Positions 18,602 through 28,552 are shown, counted from the first letter of the stretch. The stretch: DNA of 64,000 bases from Pseudomonas fluorescens (GCF_040448305.1 NZ_CP148752.1:744001-808000), one strand, 5' to 3'. The notes: a model not told the origin generated them from the letters alone. A program made the numbers and translations.

Positions 18602-19951
18602 ATGACCCTGTCCTTCGGCTATTGGCTGCTGGTGTATGCCGCCATCGCCATCATTGCACTGATCGTTCTGATCGCCCGTTACCGACTCAACCCGTTCATT
18701 GTCATCACCCTGATTTCCATCGGCCTGGCGCTGGTCGCCGGCATGCCGCCGTCCGGTGTGGTGGGGGCGTACGAGGCGGGTGTCGGCAAGACCCTGGGGC
18801 ACATCGCACTGGTGGTGGCGCTGGGCACCATGCTTGGCAAGATGATGGCCGAGTCCGGCGGCGCCGAGCAGGTGGCGCGGACCTTGATCGACCGCTTTGG
18901 CGAGAAGAACGCGCATTGGGCGATGGTGACCATCGCGTTTCTGGTGGGGCTGCCGCTGTTCTTCGAAGTCGGTTTCGTCTTGCTGGTGCCGATTGCCTTT
19001 ACCGTGGCGCGGCGCGTGGGCGTCTCGATCCTGATGGTCGGCTTGCCGATGGTCGCCGGGCTTTCGGTGGTGCATGCGCTGGTGCCGCCGCACCCGGCGG
19101 CGATGCTGGCAGTGCAGGTGTATCAGGCGTCTGTGGGGCAGACGTTGATGTACGCGATCCTGATCGGCATTCCGACCGCGATCATCGCCGGTCCCCTGTA
19201 CGCCAAATTCATTGTGCCGCGCATTCAGTTGCCGGCGGAAAACCCGCTGGAACGCCAGTTTCTTGAGCGTGAACCGCGCGACAGCCTGCCGGGGTTCGGC
19301 ATCACCATGGCGACCATCCTGTTGCCGGTGGTGCTGATGCTGATTGGCGGCTGGGCTAACCTGATTTCCACACCGGGCACAGGTTTCAACCAGTTCCTGC
19401 TGTTCATCGGCAACTCGGTGATCGCGCTGTTGCTGGCCACATTGCTGAGCTTCTGGACCCTCGGCCTGGCCCAGGGTTTCAACCGTGAATCGATCCTCAA
19501 GTTCACCAACGAATGCCTGGCGCCGACCGCGAGCATCACGCTGCTGGTGGGTGCCGGCGGTGGCTTGAACCGGATTCTGGTGGACGCCGGCGTCACCGAC
19601 CAGATCGTTGGCCTGGCCCACGAATTTCATTTGTCGCCGTTGTTGATGGGCTGGCTGTTCGCCGCGCTGATGCGCATCGCCACCGGTTCTGCCACCGTGG
19701 CCATGACCACCGCTTCAGGCGTAGTCGCGCCGGTGGCCATTGGTCTGGGTTATCCCCATCCGGAACTGCTGGTGCTGGCGACCGGGGCCGGGTCGGTAAT
19801 CTTTTCCCACGTCAACGACGGCGGCTTCTGGTTGATCAAGGAATACTTCAACATGACAGTGACTCAGACCTTCAAGACCTGGACCGTGCTTGAGACACTG
19901 ATCTCGCTCGTTGCTTTCGCGTTGACCGTTGGTCTTTCTTACCTGATTTAA
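18602..19951 (+). CDS. GntP-family permease
   Basis: A 449-residue inner-membrane permease of the gluconate:H+ symporter (GntP) family. Landmarks are ALIVLIARYRLNPFIVI at the start, GKTLGHIALVVALGTMLGKMMAESGG at about 61-86 and FFEVGFVLLVPIAF at about 120. A glycine-rich AGGGLNRIL loop lies near 320. CGAGGAG precedes ATG 18602. It is the first gene of an operon with an RpiR regulator and a D-aminoacylase. That context suggests an N-acyl-D-amino acid or related organic acid as substrate rather than gluconate; this is inference. Confidence 0.93.
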   Translation: MTLSFGYWLLVYAAIAIIALIVLIARYRLNPFIVITLISIGLALVAGMPPSGVVGAYEAGVGKTLGHIALVVALGTMLGKMMAESGGAEQVARTLIDRFGEKNAHWAMVTIAFLVGLPLFFEVGFVLLVPIAFTVARRVGVSILMVGLPMVAGLSVVHALVPPHPAAMLAVQVYQASVGQTLMYAILIGIPTAIIAGPLYAKFIVPRIQLPAENPLERQFLEREPRDSLPGFGITMATILLPVVLMLIGGWANLISTPGTGFNQFLLFIGNSVIALLLATLLSFWTLGLAQGFNRESILKFTNECLAPTASITLLVGAGGGLNRILVDAGVTDQIVGLAHEFHLSPLLMGWLFAALMRIATGSATVAMTTASGVVAPVAIGLGYPHPELLVLATGAGSVIFSHVNDGGFWLIKEYFNMTVTQTFKTWTVLETLISLVAFALTVGLSYLI

Positions 19952-19966
19952 CCGGAGCCGCCCGCC

Positions 19967-20827
19967 ATGGACATCCTCTACCAGATCCGCGCCCGTCAGG
20001 ACTCCTTCAGCGCCGGTGAAGGACGCATCGCCCGCCTGATGCTCGACGATGTAGGATTTGCCGCCTCCGCCAGCCTCGATGAACTGGCACTGCGGGCAGA
20101 GGTCAGCAGCGCCACGCTGTCGCGGTTCGCCCGTACGGTCGGTTGCAAGGACCTGCGTGACTTGCGTTTGCAACTGGCCCAGGCCAGCGGCGTCGGCAGC
20201 CGGTTTCTCGATCCGGCGGGCACGCCTGAGCAGTCGGCGTTCTACGGGCAGATCGTGAGTGACATCGAGTCGACCTTGCGCCAGCACCTGGCCGCGTTCG
20301 ATGAGTCGCGTTTCGCCGATGCGGTGAAACTGCTGGGCAAGGCGCGGATGATTCACGCCTTCGGCATGGGCGGCTGTTCGACCCTGTGCAGCGATGAACT
20401 GCAGGTGCGCCTGGTGCGCCTCGGCTATCCGATTGCGGTGTGCCACGATGCAGTGATGATGCGTGTCACCGCCGCCAGCCTCAGTGCCGAACAGGTGGTG
20501 ATTGTCTGCTCGTTGACCGGGATCACCCCGGAGCTGATTGAAACGGTGGAACTGGCGCGCAACTACGGCGCACGCATTCTGGCAATCACCCGGGCCGATT
20601 CTCCGCTGGCGCAACTGGCCGACATCGTCCTGCCGCTGCAAAGTGCCGAAACCTCGTTCATCTACAAACCCACGGCAGCGCGCTACGGCATGCTGCTGGC
20701 CATCGATGTGCTCGCCACCGAACTGGCGTTGGCCAATCCTGAAGACAATCAAGAACGTCTGCGGCGGATCAAACTCGCCCTCGACGAATACCGCGGCGGC
20801 GACGATCACTTGCCGCTGGGAGACTGA
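19967..20827 (+). CDS. MurR/RpiR-family transcriptional regulator
   Basis: A 286-residue protein. The N-terminal HTH_6 (residues about 1-77) contains SLDELALRAEVSSATLSRFARTVGC. A SIS domain at about 120-255 has MIHAFGMGGCSTLCSDELQ and QVVIVCSLTGITPELIETVELA. SIS domains bind sugar phosphates or related ligands. It lies 15 bases after the GntP permease and ends one base before the D-aminoacylase start, so it probably controls this operon. Confidence 0.94.
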   Translation: MDILYQIRARQDSFSAGEGRIARLMLDDVGFAASASLDELALRAEVSSATLSRFARTVGCKDLRDLRLQLAQASGVGSRFLDPAGTPEQSAFYGQIVSDIESTLRQHLAAFDESRFADAVKLLGKARMIHAFGMGGCSTLCSDELQVRLVRLGYPIAVCHDAVMMRVTAASLSAEQVVIVCSLTGITPELIETVELARNYGARILAITRADSPLAQLADIVLPLQSAETSFIYKPTAARYGMLLAIDVLATELALANPEDNQERLRRIKLALDEYRGGDDHLPLGD

Positions 20828-20828
20828 C

Positions 20829-22286
20829 ATGCAGTACGACACGCTGATTCGCAACGCCCTGATCATCGATGGCAGCAACAGCCCCGGATACCCCGCCGAC
20901 GTGGCCATTCTCAACGGGCGCATCGAGCGTATCGGCGACTTGCGCGATGCCCACGCCGGCGAGGAAATCGACGCGCAGGGTCATGTGCTGGCGCCGGGTT
21001 TCATCGACGTGCACACCCATGACGACACCGTGGTGATTCGTCAGCCGCAGATGCTGCCCAAGCTCAGCCAGGGCGTGACCACGGTCATCGTCGGCAACTG
21101 CGGGATCAGTGCATCGCCGGTGAGTTTGCGCGGCGATCCACCGGACCCGATGAACCTGTTGGGCACGGCCGCTGCGTTCGTTTATCCGACCTTTCGCGAC
21201 TACCGCGCGGCGGTGGAAGCGGCGAACACCACGCTGAACGTTGCCGCGCTGGTCGGCCACACGGCGTTGCGCAGCAATCATCTGGATGACCTGTTCCGTA
21301 CCGCCACAGCGGACGAAATCAGTGCGATGCGCGAGCAATTGCGCGAAAGCCTTGAGGCCGGCGCCTTGGGCCTGTCCACCGGCCTTGCCTATGCCAGCGC
21401 CTTCTCGGCATCCACCGATGAAGTGATGCAACTGACCGAAGAGTTGACAGCGTTCGGGGCGGTCTACACCACCCATTTGCGCAGCGAATTCGAACCGGTG
21501 CTGGAGGCCATGGACGAGGCGTTCAAGATCGGCCGCCATGCGCAAAGCCCGGTGATCATTTCCCACCTCAAATGCGCTGGCGCCGGTAACTGGGGGCGTA
21601 GTCCACAGCTGCTGGCGTCCCTGGAACAGGCGGCGAAAACCCACCCGGTGGGTTGCGACTGTTATCCATACGCCGCGAGCTCTTCGACCCTGGACCTCAA
21701 GCAAGTGACCGATGCCCATCGCATCACCATCACCTGGTCGACCCCGCACCCGGAAATGGGCGGCCGCGACCTGATGGACATTGCCGCCGAATGGAATGTG
21801 TCGCTGCTGGATGCTGCTCGCCAACTGCAACCGGCTGGTGCGGTGTACTACGGAATGGATGAGGCGGATGTCCGCAGAATCCTCGCGCACCCGCTGTCGA
21901 TGGTCGGCTCCGACGGCCTGCCGGAAGACCCGTTTCCGCACCCACGCCTGTGGGGCGCATTCCCTCGGGTGCTCGGACATTTCAGTCGCGACGTGGGACT
22001 GTTTCCGCTGCACACCGCCGTGCACAAAATGACCGGGCTGTCGGCGGCACGCTTCGGTTTGAAGGGGCGCGGTGAGATCCGCGAAGGCCATTGGGCCGAC
22101 CTGGTGTTGTTCGATCCGGCAACCATCCGCGATGTCGCCGATTTCAACGATCCGCAACGGGCGGCGCAAGGCATCGAGGGCGTATGGGTCAACGGTGTGT
22201 TGAGCTACCGCGATGGCCAGGCCAACGGGCGCAGGGAAGGGCGGTTCCTGGCCCGGGAAGGGGATTTGCGCACGGGTTTTCAGTGA
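20829..22286 (+). CDS. N-acyl-D-amino-acid deacylase (D-aminoacylase)
   Basis: A 485-residue amidohydrolase of the D-aminoacylase family. It has the metal site H-x-H at residues 62 and 64 (GFIDVHTHDD) and the family-specific cysteine ligand at 91 (GNCGIS). A second histidine region lies in THLRSEFEPV and SHLKCAG, and the C-terminal GRGEIREGHWADLVLFDP is typical of the family. It hydrolyses N-acyl-D-amino acids to free D-amino acids; which acyl or side chain is unknown. A RidA protein and a D-amino acid dehydrogenase often accompany it, but neither is adjacent here. The start follows the RpiR stop directly. Confidence 0.93.
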   Translation: MQYDTLIRNALIIDGSNSPGYPADVAILNGRIERIGDLRDAHAGEEIDAQGHVLAPGFIDVHTHDDTVVIRQPQMLPKLSQGVTTVIVGNCGISASPVSLRGDPPDPMNLLGTAAAFVYPTFRDYRAAVEAANTTLNVAALVGHTALRSNHLDDLFRTATADEISAMREQLRESLEAGALGLSTGLAYASAFSASTDEVMQLTEELTAFGAVYTTHLRSEFEPVLEAMDEAFKIGRHAQSPVIISHLKCAGAGNWGRSPQLLASLEQAAKTHPVGCDCYPYAASSSTLDLKQVTDAHRITITWSTPHPEMGGRDLMDIAAEWNVSLLDAARQLQPAGAVYYGMDEADVRRILAHPLSMVGSDGLPEDPFPHPRLWGAFPRVLGHFSRDVGLFPLHTAVHKMTGLSAARFGLKGRGEIREGHWADLVLFDPATIRDVADFNDPQRAAQGIEGVWVNGVLSYRDGQANGRREGRFLAREGDLRTGFQ

Positions 22287-22301
22287 GTTTCGAGGACTGC
22301 G

Positions 22302-23318
22302 TCAAACCCGGTGGGTTTGGCGAAACTCGCCGGGCGGCATCCCGCGCCGGCTTTTGAACGTGCGGTGAAACGAGCGGGGTTCAGTGAAACCCAGGTACTG
22401 GGCGATGTCCTGAATCGGCAGGGTGCTGTTGAGCAGGTAATGCTCGGCCAGCTCCTGGCGCAGGTCATCGAGGATCTGCTGGTACGACGTTCCGGCCAGA
22501 TGCAGCTGGCGTTGCAGCGTGCGCACTGACACCGCGAGATGCTCGGCCACCTGCTCCTTGCGTGGCAGGCCTTCCTTGAGCAACTTTCGCAGGATGCTTT
22601 TGACCCGCTGTTCCAGCGATGCGTCCTCCAGTGTGGCCATCAATCCCTGGGCATGTTCTTCCAGCGTGCGCAGCAATTGCGCATCGGCCTGGCGCAATGG
22701 CAACTGCAAATACGGCAACGGGACAATCAGCGCCGAATAGGGTTGGTCGAACAGTACCGGGCAGTCGAAGAACTGCTCGTACTGTGCAAGCGTTGTGTCG
22801 GCCGGACAGGCATGTTCCAGCCAGACGGCGGCCGGCGACATTTGCGTGTCGGCGATCCAGCGCGCGTATTGCAGCCAGGAACCGAGCACGTTTTCCACCA
22901 GGTGCCGGCGAATTCGCGGGCGCTGATGGCGGCATGTCCAGATCAGGTGCACCTCGCAGCCTTGCACCTCGGCGCGGCTGACGCCCATGTCTCCCACCAG
23001 CTTCTCGAACGGCATGATGCGGCTCATGGCGTCGCCCAGTGTCGCGCAGTTCATGGTGATGTAGCCCAGCACGCTCCAGGAGTTGGGCAACACGAAACGC
23101 GCGGCGTTGAGACCGAACAACGCATCGCCCGAGTGCTCGCAGAAATAATCGAGCAGCCGTTCATGGGCTTCACCCGGCAACCGCAGGCTGTTGTCACTCA
23201 ACTGCTGTGCCTGCAACCCGGCAGCCGCCAACGCAGGCTCGATGGCCATGCCCAGTTGTTCGGCATGACGCAGGTATTTGAGCAGCGGCGGAACTGAAGT
23301 GAAGCCCAGGGATTGCAT
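22302..23318 (-). CDS. AraC-family transcriptional regulator (OruR/ArgR-like architecture)
   Basis: A 338-residue protein. The N-terminal Arabinose_bd-type domain (PF12625-like, with LPGEAHERLLDYFCEHSGDALFGLNAARFV) covers about 1-200. A C-terminal AraC HTH covers about 235-335, with VAEHLAVSVRTLQRQLHLAGTSYQQILDDLR and IAQYLGFTEPRSFHRTFKSR. AAAGGAAA precedes ATG 23318. It is divergent from the FAD oxidase-GlpD-kinase operon and most likely activates it in response to a small molecule bound by its N-terminal domain. Confidence 0.93.
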   Translation of the reverse strand: MQSLGFTSVPPLLKYLRHAEQLGMAIEPALAAAGLQAQQLSDNSLRLPGEAHERLLDYFCEHSGDALFGLNAARFVLPNSWSVLGYITMNCATLGDAMSRIMPFEKLVGDMGVSRAEVQGCEVHLIWTCRHQRPRIRRHLVENVLGSWLQYARWIADTQMSPAAVWLEHACPADTTLAQYEQFFDCPVLFDQPYSALIVPLPYLQLPLRQADAQLLRTLEEHAQGLMATLEDASLEQRVKSILRKLLKEGLPRKEQVAEHLAVSVRTLQRQLHLAGTSYQQILDDLRQELAEHYLLNSTLPIQDIAQYLGFTEPRSFHRTFKSRRGMPPGEFRQTHRV

Positions 23319-23527
23319 GATCGTTTCCTTTGATCAAGGCCCGCGTGCGCGGATGAATGCACTGAAAGGTAATTTGAAACCACGGCTAAAGTAAATGGCT
23401 GACGCCTGCGCGACGTTTGACTCAATTGGCTACTCGAACTGGCCGGATGCGACCGTGACACTTTCGGGCGGCTGACTAGTATGGGGGCCTGAAATATCAC
23501 TGATCAGAACCGCAAAAGGACACACGC

Positions 23528-25123
23528 ATGCGACGCTGGAACGGCTGGGGAGATGCAACCACGGTGGTCGAACTGCCGGCCCAGGGCGCGAGTTTTCTCG
23601 CCCGGCGGGTGGGTGACGGTCGAGCGCTGCCCGATGCGACGCTGGAGACGGCATTGGCCCGCGTACCTCCGTCGCGGTTGCAGCAACACTTCTTGTACAG
23701 CGTCGATGCCCATGATCGTTTGCTGCATGCTCGCGGCCAGAGCCTGCCGGACTGGCTGGCGTTGCGTGAAGGCGCGCTGGGAAATTATCCCGATGCCGTG
23801 GCCTATCCCGTGAGCGCTGAACAGATTCGCCGGTTACTGCTGCTCGCCCATGAACAGGACCTGTGCCTGATTCCTTATGGCGGCGGCACTTCGGTGGCCG
23901 GTCACATCAACCCGCCGAGTTCCGCGCGGCCGGTTGTGACGGTTTCCCTGGCCCGCATGAATCGCCTGCTGGACCTCGACGAAGAGAGCCTGCTGGCCAC
24001 CTTCGGCCCTGGCACCAGCGGACCGCAGGTGGAAAGTCAGTTGCGCGCCCGTGGTTACACCCTGGGGCATTTCCCGCAGTCGTGGGAGCTGTCGACCCTG
24101 GGTGGTTGGGTTGCCAGTCGTTCCAGTGGCCAGCAGTCGCTGCGCTATGGGCGGATCGAGCAACTGTTCGCCGGCGGGACCCTGGAAACCTTTGCCGGAC
24201 CTTTGGAAATTGCCTCCTTTCCCGCCTCGGCGGCCGGGCCCGATCTGCGCGAAGTGGTGTTGGGCTGTGAGGGCCGTTTCGGGATCATTTCCGAAGTGAA
24301 GGTGCGGGTCAGCGCACTGCCTGCCGATGAACGTTTCTATGGGGTGTTTCTGCCCGATTGGCCCAAGGCGTTGCAAGCCATCCGCCAGTTGGCCCAGGCG
24401 CGCGTGCCGCTGTCGATGCTGCGCCTGTCCAACGCGGTGGAAACCGAAACCCAGCTGGCGCTGGCCGGTCACCCGCAGCAGATCGCCTGGCTTGAAAAGT
24501 ACCTGGCCCTGCGCGGCGCCGGTGCGGGCAAATGCCTGCTGACGTTCGGCGTGACCGGCAATCGTCGGCAAAATGCGCTGTCCCTGCGTCAGGCCCGGCA
24601 GCATCTCAAGGCGTTCGGCGGGGTGTTTACCGGCACCTTGCTCGGCAAGAAGTGGGCGCAGAACCGTTTTCGTTTTCCCTACCTGCGCGAAAACCTGTGG
24701 AACGCCGGTTACGTGGTGGACACCCTGGAAACGGCCACCGACTGGAGCAACGTCGACAACCTGCTCACGCTGATCGAAAACAGCCTGCGCGACGCCTTGG
24801 CTGCCGAAGGCGAGCGGGTGCATGTCTTCACCCACCTTTCCCATGTCTATGGTGAAGGATCGAGCATCTACACCACCTATGTGTTTCGCCCGGCGGCGGA
24901 CTACCCCGCCACCCTGGCGCGCTGGCAGGCACTCAAGCAGGCGGCCAGCCAGACCATCGTCGACAACCACGGCACCATCAGTCACCAGCATGGCGTGGGC
25001 AAGGATCACGCGCCGTACCTGCGGCGGGAGAAGGGCGCGCTGGCGATGGAAGCCCTGCAGGCACTGAGTCGGCATTTTGATCCGGCCGGGCGACTGAACC
25101 CTGGCACGCTGTTGCAGGAGTGA
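23528..25123 (+). CDS. FAD-linked oxidase related to alkyldihydroxyacetonephosphate synthase
   Basis: A 531-residue flavoprotein of the VAO/PCMH fold. The FAD pyrophosphate loop is PYGGGTSVAGH at residues 116-126. SRSSGQQSLRYGRIEQLFAG near 197-216 corresponds to the RxSG...YG region of ADPS. The C-terminal HQHGVGKDH at 486-494 corresponds to the HHH active-site motif of eukaryotic alkyl-DHAP synthase, here with Gln in the middle. ADPS exchanges an acyl chain for a fatty alcohol on DHAP; many bacterial relatives have unknown reactions. AAAAGGA precedes the ATG. It is coupled to a GlpD-like gene and an FGGY kinase, suggesting a glycerol-phosphate-type substrate. Confidence 0.88.
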   Translation: MRRWNGWGDATTVVELPAQGASFLARRVGDGRALPDATLETALARVPPSRLQQHFLYSVDAHDRLLHARGQSLPDWLALREGALGNYPDAVAYPVSAEQIRRLLLLAHEQDLCLIPYGGGTSVAGHINPPSSARPVVTVSLARMNRLLDLDEESLLATFGPGTSGPQVESQLRARGYTLGHFPQSWELSTLGGWVASRSSGQQSLRYGRIEQLFAGGTLETFAGPLEIASFPASAAGPDLREVVLGCEGRFGIISEVKVRVSALPADERFYGVFLPDWPKALQAIRQLAQARVPLSMLRLSNAVETETQLALAGHPQQIAWLEKYLALRGAGAGKCLLTFGVTGNRRQNALSLRQARQHLKAFGGVFTGTLLGKKWAQNRFRFPYLRENLWNAGYVVDTLETATDWSNVDNLLTLIENSLRDALAAEGERVHVFTHLSHVYGEGSSIYTTYVFRPAADYPATLARWQALKQAASQTIVDNHGTISHQHGVGKDHAPYLRREKGALAMEALQALSRHFDPAGRLNPGTLLQE

Positions 25124-25128
25124 CGGCC

Positions 25129-26724
25129 ATGAGCCTGGACTGGAACGCGGCGTGGCGACAGCGGGTGCTGCCGACGCTGGCGGAGGAATCCTGGGACCTG
25201 ATCGTCATCGGCGGCGGCATCAGCGGCGCCGGCATCCTGCGCGAAGCCGCGCGCCGTGGCTGGCGCTGCCTGCTACTGGAGCAGCGCGATTTCGCCTGGG
25301 GTACCTCCAGCCGCTCCTCGAAAATGGTTCATGGCGGCTTGCGCTACATCGCCAAGGGCCAGTGGCGCCTGACCCGTGATTCGGTCCGCGAACGCCAGCG
25401 CCTGCTCGACGAAGCGCCGGGGCTGGTGGAGCCGATGAGTTTCATGATGCCGCATTACCGTGGTGGTTTTCCCGGACCTCGGGTGCTGGGTGGTTTGCTG
25501 TCCATCTATGACGCCTTGGCCGGGCGGCGCAGCCATCACTTCCATGACGCGCAACAACTGCGTTATCTGGCGCCTGGGGTGAAGGAAGATGACCTGCTGG
25601 GCGGCACCTGTTTTGTCGACGCGCTGACCGATGATGCCCGTCTGGTGATGCGCGTATTGGGCGAGGCCCGGGCCGACGGTGCCCTGGTGCTCAACGGCAT
25701 GCGCGTGCAGCAATTGCTGCGTGAAGAGGGGCGCGTTTGCGGGGTTCAGGTCGAAGACTGCGAGGGCGGCGGATCACTGACATTGCGTTGTGCTGTGCTG
25801 GCGGTGGCAACCGGCGCGTGGGCCGAGCGCTTGCGCCTGCCCGATGCCCCTCGCCAGTTGCGCCCGTTGCGTGGCAGTCATCTGTTGTTGCCGGGCTGGC
25901 GCCTGCCAGTGGCGCAAGCCTTCACCTTCCTGCACGAGCGCGACCGTCGACCAGTGTTCGTTTTCCCTTGGGAGGGTGCCACGGTGGTCGGCACCACGGA
26001 TCTCGATCATCACGGCGATCTGGACCAGAGCGCGAGCATCAGCTTTGATGAACTCGACTATCTGCTGGCGGCTTGCAGCCAGCAGTTCCCCCAGGCCGAG
26101 GTGGTCGCAGCCGATGTGCTGTCGACGTGGTCGGGAGTGCGCCCGGTGGTGGGCGGCGCGGCGGGTGAGCATCAAGACAAACCGTCGAATGAAACCCGTG
26201 AACATGTGCTGTGGCAGGAGCCTGGTTGCGTGACTCTGGCCGGCGGCAAGCTGACCACCTTTCGCCCGCAGGCGATCGAAGTGCTCAAGGCCTGCGCGAG
26301 CATGCTCGAGCGCCCCTTCAATGATGACGCTGCGCCGGTGTTCGCCGCCGTGCCGCCGCTGGCGATACCGGGACTGAGCGCCAACCGGTGGCGGCGCCTG
26401 GCCGGGCGACATGGCCGTGACCTGCCGAGGCTGGCGCAACTGATCACCGAACTGGGCCACGACAGCGTCGGCGGCACTGACACCTTGTGGGCGGAACTGG
26501 CCGTTGCCTGCGATGGGGAAATGGTCCTGCACCTGGATGACCTGCTGCTGCGCCGAACCCGCCTTGGCCTGTTGCTGCCGCGCGGTGGCGAGGAGTATTT
26601 CGCTGCCATTCGCCAACTCTGCCAACCGCGACTGGGTTGGGACGATGAGCATTGGCAGCAGGAATTACAGCGTTATCGGGCGTTGTGGCAACGCCATCAT
26701 GGTTTGCCGGATGCCGCGCATTGA
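25129..26724 (+). CDS. Glycerol-3-phosphate dehydrogenase/oxidase family protein (GlpD-like)
   Basis: A 531-residue FAD protein. GGGISGAG lies at residues 28-35, with the GlpD signature WGTSSRSSKMVHGGLRYIA near 57-75, TTDLDHHGD at about 290 and the C-terminal LAGGKLTTFRPQA. It would oxidise glycerol-3-phosphate or a related polyol phosphate to the ketone and pass electrons to quinone. The start at ATG 25129 has GGAG 8 bases upstream; a GTG at 25120 would overlap the upstream stop. It is probably not the housekeeping glpD, since the glpF/glpK/glpR context is missing. Confidence 0.9.
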   Translation: MSLDWNAAWRQRVLPTLAEESWDLIVIGGGISGAGILREAARRGWRCLLLEQRDFAWGTSSRSSKMVHGGLRYIAKGQWRLTRDSVRERQRLLDEAPGLVEPMSFMMPHYRGGFPGPRVLGGLLSIYDALAGRRSHHFHDAQQLRYLAPGVKEDDLLGGTCFVDALTDDARLVMRVLGEARADGALVLNGMRVQQLLREEGRVCGVQVEDCEGGGSLTLRCAVLAVATGAWAERLRLPDAPRQLRPLRGSHLLLPGWRLPVAQAFTFLHERDRRPVFVFPWEGATVVGTTDLDHHGDLDQSASISFDELDYLLAACSQQFPQAEVVAADVLSTWSGVRPVVGGAAGEHQDKPSNETREHVLWQEPGCVTLAGGKLTTFRPQAIEVLKACASMLERPFNDDAAPVFAAVPPLAIPGLSANRWRRLAGRHGRDLPRLAQLITELGHDSVGGTDTLWAELAVACDGEMVLHLDDLLLRRTRLGLLLPRGGEEYFAAIRQLCQPRLGWDDEHWQQELQRYRALWQRHHGLPDAAH

Positions 26725-26744
26725 TGCCCATTGAAGAGAGCTCC

Positions 26745-28313
26745 ATGGATAACCACCCGAACAAGCGTTACCTGTTGGCCATCGACAATGGCACCCAGAG
26801 CGTGCGCGCGCTGCTCTTCGACCTGCAGGGCAATCTGCTGGGCAAAGGCAAGGTCGAGTTGCAGGCCTATTACTCGACTCAACCCGGCTGGGCCGAGCAG
26901 GACCCGGAGTATTACTGGGCAAAACTGGGTGAGGCCTGCCAGCAGTTGTGGCAGCAAACCGGCATCGATCGCTCACAGATTGCCGGTGTATCCCTGACCA
27001 CCCAGCGCGGTACCGTGATCAACGTCGATGCCCAGGGCAAGGCGCTGCGCCCGGCGATCCTGTGGCTCGATCAGCGCCAGGCCGAAGTCGAAGGCGGCAT
27101 CAAGGGACCATGGGGCTGGCTGTTCAAACTGGTCGGCGCGCAAGCCACGGTGAACTACTTTCGCGCCCAGGCCGAGGCCAACTGGATCGCCCGCAATCAG
27201 CCTGAAGTCTGGGCGGCGACCGACAAGTTTTTGCTGCTCTCGGGGTTTCTCACCCATCGCCTTTGCGGGCGCTTTGTCGATTCGGTGGGCTGTTGCGTCG
27301 GTTACCTGCCGTTCGACTTCAAGCGCTTGCGCTGGGCCGCACCCGCCGACTGGAAATGGCAGGCGCTGGCGGTGCGCCCCGAGCAACTGCCGAGCCTGCA
27401 CAAGCCCGGTGAAACCCTCGGCTACATCAGCGCCGAGGCCAGCCGCCACACTGGCATTCCCGAGGGGCTGCCGCTGATCGCCGCGGGTGCCGACAAGGCC
27501 TGCGAAGTCGTGGGTTCCGGCGTCGTCGACGCAGGCACCGTGTGCCTTTCCTACGGCACCACGGCGACGATCACCAGCACCCGGTCGCGCTACCTGGAAA
27601 TCGTCCCGTTGATTCCGCCTTACCCGTCCGCGGTGCCGGATCAATACAACTGCGAGGTAATGATTTATCGCGGCTACTGGATGGTCAGCTGGTTCAAGAA
27701 CGAGTTCGGCCTGCGGGAAATGCAGCAGGCCAAAGCCCAGGGCGTGGAGCCCGAGCAACTCTTCGATGCGCTGGTCGACGCGGTGCCGCCGGGCTCCATG
27801 GGGTTGATGCTGCAACCCTACTGGTCGCCCGGTATCCGCGATCCGGGTGTGGAAGCCAAGGGCGCGATGATCGGCTTCGGCGACGTGCATACCCGCGCGC
27901 ACATTTACCGGGCGATCCTCGAAGGTCTGGCGTATGCCTTGCGTCAGGGCATGGAGAAGATCGAGAAACGTTCGAGGGTCTCCATCACGCGCTTGCGCGT
28001 CGCCGGTGGTGGCTCCCAGAGTGATGCTGCGATGCAACTCACGGCGAACATTTTCGGCCTGCCGGCCGAGCGTCCGCATGTCTACGAAGCGTCCGGCCTG
28101 GGCGCGGCCATTTGCTGCGCGGTGGGGCTGGGGCTGCACGCGGATTTCCCCACGGCGATGGCCGCCATGACGCGGGTCGGTGCGGTATTCATGCCGCAAC
28201 CCGAGGCGCAGCAGATCTATGAGCGACTGTACAAAGAGGTCTACCTGCGCATGTATCGACAGCTCAAGCCGTTGTACCAGAGCATCCGCAAAATCACCGG
28301 TTACCCCGCCTGA
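26745..28313 (+). CDS. FGGY-family carbohydrate kinase
   Basis: A 522-residue kinase of the glycerol/xylulose kinase superfamily. It has the N-terminal phosphate loop YLLAIDNGTQSVRALLFD (about residues 8-25), TTQRGTVINV near 85, and the C-terminal LRVAGGGSQSDAAMQLTANIFGLP, the FGGY signature 2 region. It phosphorylates a polyol or sugar with ATP. GAGAG precedes the ATG 20 bases after the GlpD-like gene. As the last gene of the operon, it may supply the phosphorylated substrate for the two flavoproteins. It is followed by a REPIN. Confidence 0.9.
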   Translation: MDNHPNKRYLLAIDNGTQSVRALLFDLQGNLLGKGKVELQAYYSTQPGWAEQDPEYYWAKLGEACQQLWQQTGIDRSQIAGVSLTTQRGTVINVDAQGKALRPAILWLDQRQAEVEGGIKGPWGWLFKLVGAQATVNYFRAQAEANWIARNQPEVWAATDKFLLLSGFLTHRLCGRFVDSVGCCVGYLPFDFKRLRWAAPADWKWQALAVRPEQLPSLHKPGETLGYISAEASRHTGIPEGLPLIAAGADKACEVVGSGVVDAGTVCLSYGTTATITSTRSRYLEIVPLIPPYPSAVPDQYNCEVMIYRGYWMVSWFKNEFGLREMQQAKAQGVEPEQLFDALVDAVPPGSMGLMLQPYWSPGIRDPGVEAKGAMIGFGDVHTRAHIYRAILEGLAYALRQGMEKIEKRSRVSITRLRVAGGGSQSDAAMQLTANIFGLPAERPHVYEASGLGAAICCAVGLGLHADFPTAMAAMTRVGAVFMPQPEAQQIYERLYKEVYLRMYRQLKPLYQSIRKITGYPA

Positions 28314-28331
28314 AAGAACACCTCAAATCTA

Positions 28332-28421
28332 CTGTGGGAGCGAGCCTGCTCGCGAAAGCGGAGTGTCGGTCACATCACTGTTGACTGTGCTGCCGTCTTC
28401 GCGAGCAGGCTCGCTCCCACA
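28332..28421. repeat. REPIN 4 (inverted REP pair)
   Basis: GTGGGAGCGAGCCTGCTCGCGA and TTCGCGAGCAGGCTCGCTCCCAC face each other, about 45 bases apart, directly after the kinase gene. Same family as the other pairs. Confidence 0.9.
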
Positions 28422-28552
28422 ATGATCGGTGGTGTTTTCATGCCACCTGGCGTGGCGCTATCGGAGAACTTTTCTGGTGAGATCGGACAGTGTCAGGGGC
28501 AGGGTCGGTTGTTAGGCTCAACCCCCACGGCACATCCAATAAGAACCAGGCA

